NCBI GenBank assembly: GCA_900545455.1
Contig: UQZF01000100.1
Span: 1-9,714, forward strand
Reading direction: 5' to 3'
From: an uncultured Eubacteriales bacterium
GTDB taxonomy: Bacteria; Bacillota; Clostridia; Lachnospirales; Lachnospiraceae
Length of the DNA stretch: 9,714 bases
Within the stretch, counting starts at the first letter, position 1. Each line of letters opens with the position of its first letter. The translations under genes and the position numbers were made by a program. The notes under the pieces were generated by a model, which worked only from the letters and a program-made list of their open reading frames with translations, was not told the DNA's origin and did no database searches. This document shows positions 7,239 to 9,714 of this stretch, in pieces.

Positions 7239-7388
7239 GAAGCCCGGATGTTCTTAGGACTCTGTCTATTACAAAGCCAATTTCGACACGGATGTCGAAA
7301 TAGATGCAAGGCATACAAGGATGTATGCTTTGCATCGGTGGCGAATGTTTATTAAATATCTGCCAGAGTCCTTAGAACTTCCTGCTTC
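7239..7388 (+). ncRNA. Structured core of the fold-back element: closing stem plus two GGA-capped hairpins
   Basis: If transcribed on the plus strand, GAAGC..GGA.GUUCU.AGGACUCUG (7239-7264) pairs with 7364-7388; both single-base mismatches are U opposite U. GCCA (7276-7279) can pair with UGGC (7339-7342) to close a three-way junction. Hairpin 1: AUUUCGACA, loop CGGA, UGUCGAAAU (7280-7301, nine perfect pairs). Hairpin 2: 15 pairs with one G-U, loop AGGA (7303-7336). Both loops sit in ACA-NGGA-UGU. Structure is read from the sequence; existence as an RNA is inference. Confidence 0.4.
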
Positions 7389-7421
7389 GTACAATGGAGC
7401 GACATGTATAAACAAAACAGA

Positions 7422-7452
7422 TGGACACTCTTGTAAATTATACTCATATATT
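7422..7452 (+). promoter_or_regulatory. Promoter-like sequence in the right arm, close to the MerR-family gene
   Basis: TGGACA (7422-7427), 19 bases, TATATT (7447-7452), ending 28 bases before the start codon. The 19-base spacer is the length used by MerR-activated promoters, so element-borne or autoregulated expression is possible, but no clean dyad fills the spacer. Confidence 0.35.
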
Positions 7453-7480
7453 TTGCCACGATGACCTGTAGAGGATGGAA

Positions 7481-8308
7481 ATGGAAGTAAAATACACAAT
7501 CTCTCAAGTCTCAAAGTTCACGGGCATCACCACCGATGCCATACGTTTGTATGAAAAGGAAGGTCTTATCTGCCCTAAGCGTGATGATAACAACAATTAC
7601 AGATACTACGACGTTGAGCAGATAAGGTGTATAATGTTCATTGCCTTTTACCGCAAGATAGACGTCAGTATTCCTGAGATAGCTCCTCTCATAACTTCCT
7701 CATCGCTTTCAGACATACGCGGTACATTTGACGAATTGATAAAATCAAACACAGAAAAGATTGAGCAGCTCCGCACCAAAATCGAGAAGCTGTCTGCTCT
7801 CAATAAATCATTAGGCGAGCTTTCTACCAACATAGGTGTTTATTCTCTGTGTGTTATGCCCAAATGCTACAAAATGATGGAAAAAGTTAATGCCGATACC
7901 GAAAGCTACAAAATGGGAACCGCCATAAGTTCTCCCATGTTTTCTTTCGGAAACATAGGTTATGAGACGTTTTTTGATTCCGACTGCCGCCCGACACAGC
8001 GTTATATGTCGTTTGTCATATGGGAAAATCTTATAAATATAGCACCTGTGGATGCCACAATTGAAAATCTTCCGTTTGTGGAACCGCGCGAATGTATAAG
8101 CACCACCGCTCTTGGTCATGACAACGGAATAATCGAATTTGACTTAAGCGCAATGATAAGCTATGCTTCATCGCTAGGTTACAGACATTCCGGATACTAT
8201 TACGCTTTCTATGTCTATGCCGTACCTGACGGTGATTCAACCGACGATTCCTCATGCCGTGAAATCATCGACTACTACAAAATTTATATGCCGGTTAAAA
8301 AACGGTAA
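7481..8308 (+). CDS. MerR-family transcriptional regulator with C-terminal effector-type domain
   Basis: DNA-binding regulator of 275 residues. The N-terminal winged helix is clear: TISQVSKFTGITTDAIRLYEKEGLI (residues about 6-30, helix-turn-helix), then NNNYRYYDVEQ (37-47) for the wing, then the IPEI block. A long helix (about 75-117, rich in Glu/Lys/Leu) is the dimerising coiled coil. Residues about 120-275 resemble the GyrI-like ligand domain of BmrR/TipA-type regulators in size and aromatic content (GYYYAFYVYAV); the ligand is unknown. I chose ATG at 7481: AGAGG (7470-7474) is then six bases upstream, whereas an ATG at 7475 would abut it. A classic MerR-type promoter begins nine bases after the stop, implying local control of a downstream gene that is no longer there. 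Confidence 0.88.
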   Translation: MEVKYTISQVSKFTGITTDAIRLYEKEGLICPKRDDNNNYRYYDVEQIRCIMFIAFYRKIDVSIPEIAPLITSSSLSDIRGTFDELIKSNTEKIEQLRTKIEKLSALNKSLGELSTNIGVYSLCVMPKCYKMMEKVNADTESYKMGTAISSPMFSFGNIGYETFFDSDCRPTQRYMSFVIWENLINIAPVDATIENLPFVEPRECISTTALGHDNGIIEFDLSAMISYASSLGYRHSGYYYAFYVYAVPDGDSTDDSSCREIIDYYKIYMPVKKR

Positions 8309-8317
8309 AAAAACTTC

Positions 8318-8348
8318 TTGACATTGGTTCTACACCAACCTTTATAAT
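8318..8348 (+). promoter_or_regulatory. MerR-type promoter/operator with 19-base spacer and dyad
   Basis: Perfect TTGACA (8318-8323), 19 bases, perfect TATAAT (8343-8348). Within the spacer is the perfect dyad TTGGT-TCTAC-ACCAA (8324-8338). An overlong spacer with consensus boxes and a central dyad is the hallmark of promoters that MerR-family dimers untwist to activate. The neighbouring MerR-family gene product is the obvious candidate. A further GTTGGT (8355-8360) complements ACCAAC (8334-8339). Confidence 0.8.
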
Positions 8349-8374
8349 GCAATTGTTGGTTAGATAAATCTATC

Positions 8375-8396
8375 TTCGTATTTTATACGAATTTTT
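8375..8396 (+). terminator. Short hairpin with T-run after the MerR-type promoter
   Basis: TTCGTAT, loop TTT, ATACGAA, then TTTTT. The stem is only 7 bp and AT-rich, so it may be a weak terminator or attenuator. It lies about 20 bases after the expected transcription start of the MerR-type promoter and may also end the regulator mRNA. Confidence 0.45.
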
Positions 8397-8445
8397 GTAC
8401 ATATATACAGCCCACTTTCATCCTTCATACTTTTTATTTAACAGG

Positions 8446-8468
8446 ACGCACCTTTTAAGGTGCGTTTT
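8446..8468 (+). terminator. Rho-independent terminator
   Basis: ACGCACCT, loop TTTA, AGGTGCGT, then TTT (ninth pair possible). The GC-rich perfect stem makes this the stronger of the two hairpins between the MerR-family gene and the oppF remnant. It would end any transcript from the MerR-type promoter after about 110 bases. Confidence 0.65.
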
Positions 8469-8497
8469 GTGTTGTTACTTAAAAAAATACAATTCAA

Positions 8498-8510
8498 GTA
8501 TTGACAATAC
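8498..8510 (+). promoter_or_regulatory. Palindrome over an orphan -35 box
   Basis: GTATTGACAATAC is a perfect dyad (six bases each side of one central base) that contains consensus TTGACA (8501-8506). At the expected distance there is no -10 (TACCCA at 8524-8529), and oppF homology begins right there. It looks like the left half of a regulated promoter cut off by the same break that removed the start of oppF. Confidence 0.35.
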
Positions 8511-8541
8511 GCGCTTATGGTAGTACCCATACAGAAGCCGT

Positions 8542-9234
8542 ATGCAGATGGTTTTTCAGGATCCGTATTCTTCACTGAATCCTCGTATGACGGTTGAGGA
8601 CATCATCGGCGAGCCTCTTGATGTACATAAGCTCTATAGCAGCAAAGCAGAACGCCGCGATAAGATTTTAAGCCTCATGGAGACCGTTGGACTTAACGCT
8701 GAACATGCAGCACGTTATGCCCATGAATTCTCGGGTGGTCAGAGACAGCGTATCGGCATAGCAAGAGCTCTTGCCGTTAACCCTAAGTTCATCGTATGTG
8801 ATGAGCCTGTATCCGCACTTGATGTTTCCATTCAGGCGCAGGTTGTAAATATGTTTGAGGAATTGCAGGATAAGCTCGGCGTTGCATATCTTTTCATCGC
8901 ACACGACCTGCTTGTCGTACACCATATATCCGACAGAATTGCCGTCATGTATCTCGGCAAAATGATGGAGATTGCGGATGCTGACGAATTAAATGAGAAT
9001 CCTATTCATCCGTACACTTTAAGCCTTCTCTCGGCGGTTCCTATTCCCGATCCCGAGACGGCAAGAAACAGCCACCGTATCGTGCTCGAGGGTGATGTTC
9101 CTTCCCCTCTCCATATGCCTACGGGCTGTCCTTTCAGAACAAGATGTAAATATGCAACCGAGCAGTGCGCTCTCGAGATGCCGCCTTTAAAGGATCGCGG
9201 CAACGGACATGCTGTAGCATGTTGGAATAAATAG
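8542..9234 (+). CDS. OppF-type oligopeptide ABC transporter ATPase, N-terminally truncated (likely pseudogene)
   Basis: C-terminal two thirds of an oligopeptide/dipeptide importer ATPase, which would energise peptide uptake with OppD and the OppBC channel. Present: Q-loop VFQDP (residues 4-8), signature FSGGQRQR (63-70), Walker B FIVCDEP with catalytic Glu88, D-loop SALD, switch His121, and the family C-terminal region with Cys196, Cys202, Cys209 and Cys227. Missing: about the first 90 residues, including the Walker A loop, so it cannot bind ATP alone. Family-like codons continue upstream of the ATG (Tyr-Pro-Tyr-Arg-Ser-Arg, 8524-8541) to an in-frame TAG at 8521, so 8542 is an internal methionine, not a natural start, and no good ribosome site precedes it. 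Downstream is an oppA-type gene after 87 bases, a common order. Confidence 0.85.
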   Translation: MQMVFQDPYSSLNPRMTVEDIIGEPLDVHKLYSSKAERRDKILSLMETVGLNAEHAARYAHEFSGGQRQRIGIARALAVNPKFIVCDEPVSALDVSIQAQVVNMFEELQDKLGVAYLFIAHDLLVVHHISDRIAVMYLGKMMEIADADELNENPIHPYTLSLLSAVPIPDPETARNSHRIVLEGDVPSPLHMPTGCPFRTRCKYATEQCALEMPPLKDRGNGHAVACWNK

Positions 9235-9321
9235 CATTGCAATGACATCTTTTTACAACTCTACATTGGTTTCAACCCTTATGGGATGAAATATATTTTA
9301 TAATTTTTAGGAGGAAAAATT

Positions 9322-9714
9322 ATGAAGAAGAATTTTGGTAAGAAGCTCGCAGCTTCCGTACTTGCAGCAAGCATGGTTCTTTCCATGACAGCCTGCAACA
9401 ACAGCGCAGCAGACAGCTCCAACACAAGTGCTGCTGACACAACTACATCCGCCGCTGAGACAACGTCATCAGCAACCGGCGACACAAGTGCTCCTACAAC
9501 TACAGAGGGTGCTGCTCCTGAGTGGTCAGCTTACGATGCCCTCATCGACGAAATCCGTACAACAACAGATTTCGCTGCCCGTGTTGATTTAATGCACCAG
9601 GCAGAGGATATGCTCATGGACACTTGGGCAGTAATCCCTATCTACTACTACAATGATGTATATCTTCAGAAGGCAGATGTTGACGGTATCTTCTCAACAG
9701 TATTCGGCATGAAG
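9322..9714 (+). CDS. OppA-type substrate-binding lipoprotein with large in-frame internal deletion (runs off window)
   Basis: Start ATG with AGGAGG (9309-9314) seven bases upstream. Residues 1-24 are a signal peptide ending in lipobox LSMTAC (lipid-attached Cys25). Residues 26-66 are the Ala/Ser/Thr-rich spacer usual in clostridial lipoproteins. From residue 67 (EWSAYDALIDEIRTTTD..., then HQAEDMLMDTWAVIPIYYY at 92-110) the sequence matches what I know as the extreme C-terminus of peptide-binding proteins (solute-binding family 5). The roughly 400-residue ligand-binding body that should lie between is absent, yet the frame is intact. The frame is open at the right edge and probably stops soon after. 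As seen it cannot bind peptide like its relatives. Real deletion, a small adapted lipoprotein or an assembly collapse are all possible. Confidence 0.8.
   Translation, partial: MKKNFGKKLAASVLAASMVLSMTACNNSAADSSNTSAADTTTSAAETTSSATGDTSAPTTTEGAAPEWSAYDALIDEIRTTTDFAARVDLMHQAEDMLMDTWAVIPIYYYNDVYLQKADVDGIFSTVFGMK

Larger units (their letters stand above)
7158..7469. mobile_element. MITE-like fold-back element with long inverted-repeat arms
   Basis: Perfect 14-bp terminal inverted repeats GTGGCAAAATATAT (7168-7181) and its complement (7446-7459). Outside them the similarity continues imperfectly as ACAnGTCAnn (7158-7167 against 7460-7469). Inside, 7206-7227 matches the complement of 7399-7420 at 20 of 22 positions, and 7250-7264 matches the complement of 7364-7378 at 14 of 15. 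The two arms of about 96 bp thus match along much of their length, around a centre of about 100 bp. There is no ORF inside, and no clear target-site duplication could be identified. Size, terminal repeats and lack of coding capacity fit a miniature inverted-repeat element, but a large structured RNA locus would look similar. I do not recognise it as a named family. Confidence 0.6.

Noticed and set aside
7239..7388. Known riboswitch (c-di-GMP-I, purine, THF) as an explanation of the three-way structure
   Set aside because: CAAAGCC and the junction shape were suggestive, but the conserved cores and tetraloop-receptor parts are absent, and the pairing extends far outside into mobile-element-like arms.
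7475..7480. ATG at 7475 as start of the MerR-family protein
   Set aside because: It directly abuts AGAGG, leaving no spacer; ATG at 7481 has a six-base spacer and gives the usual MerR N-terminus.
8517..8594. Small ORF starting ATGGTAGTACCC
   Set aside because: Only 26 codons, out of frame with oppF, no ribosome site; a by-product of the junction.

Overview
The window looks like a chromosomal segment from an anaerobic Firmicute, most plausibly a Lachnospiraceae-type clostridium. The reasons are strong AGGAGG-type ribosome binding sites, compact hairpin/T-run terminators, the two-subunit iron-sulfur serine dehydratase, a hexameric NADP-type glutamate dehydrogenase, and an opp lipoprotein with an Ala/Ser/Thr-rich linker. 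Placement below family level is inference. No rRNA, tRNA or CRISPR array was seen.

The left two thirds (1-6912) is entirely on the minus strand. Read in the direction of transcription it holds: sdaAB-sdaAA (L-serine to pyruvate plus ammonia), closed by a terminator that overlaps the sdaAA stop codon; a two-gene cell-surface acylation unit (MBOAT acyltransferase plus a membrane-anchored SGNH hydrolase), preceded by five helically phased TGTTAC repeats; gdhA, with a near-consensus promoter and a strong terminator; and the 5' part of a CLC antiporter whose motifs resemble the fluoride-type CLC branch. SdaA and GdhA both work at the amino acid/ammonia/keto-acid junction.

The divergent gap 6913-7480 is the most unusual stretch. 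It contains a fold-back element of about 300 bp (7168-7459, possibly 7158-7469). Its arms are about 96 bp, with perfect 14-bp ends, and its centre carries two perfect or near-perfect hairpins capped by NGGA loops flanked by ACA/UGU. It appears to be inserted in the 5' leader of a MerR-family regulator, between that gene's probable native promoter (7101-7129) and its ribosome binding site.

The right third (7481-9714) is on the plus strand. A MerR-family regulator with a C-terminal effector-type domain is followed nine bases later by a textbook MerR-type promoter (consensus -35 and -10, 19-bp spacer, internal dyad), but no gene follows it. After two hairpins comes an oppF ATPase gene that has lost its first ~90 codons, including Walker A. 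Next is an oppA-type lipoprotein gene whose signal/linker region is joined in frame directly to what looks like the C-terminus of the family, with the ~400-residue centre missing. The right end therefore looks like a deleted oligopeptide transporter locus. Real deletion and assembly collapse both remain possible.
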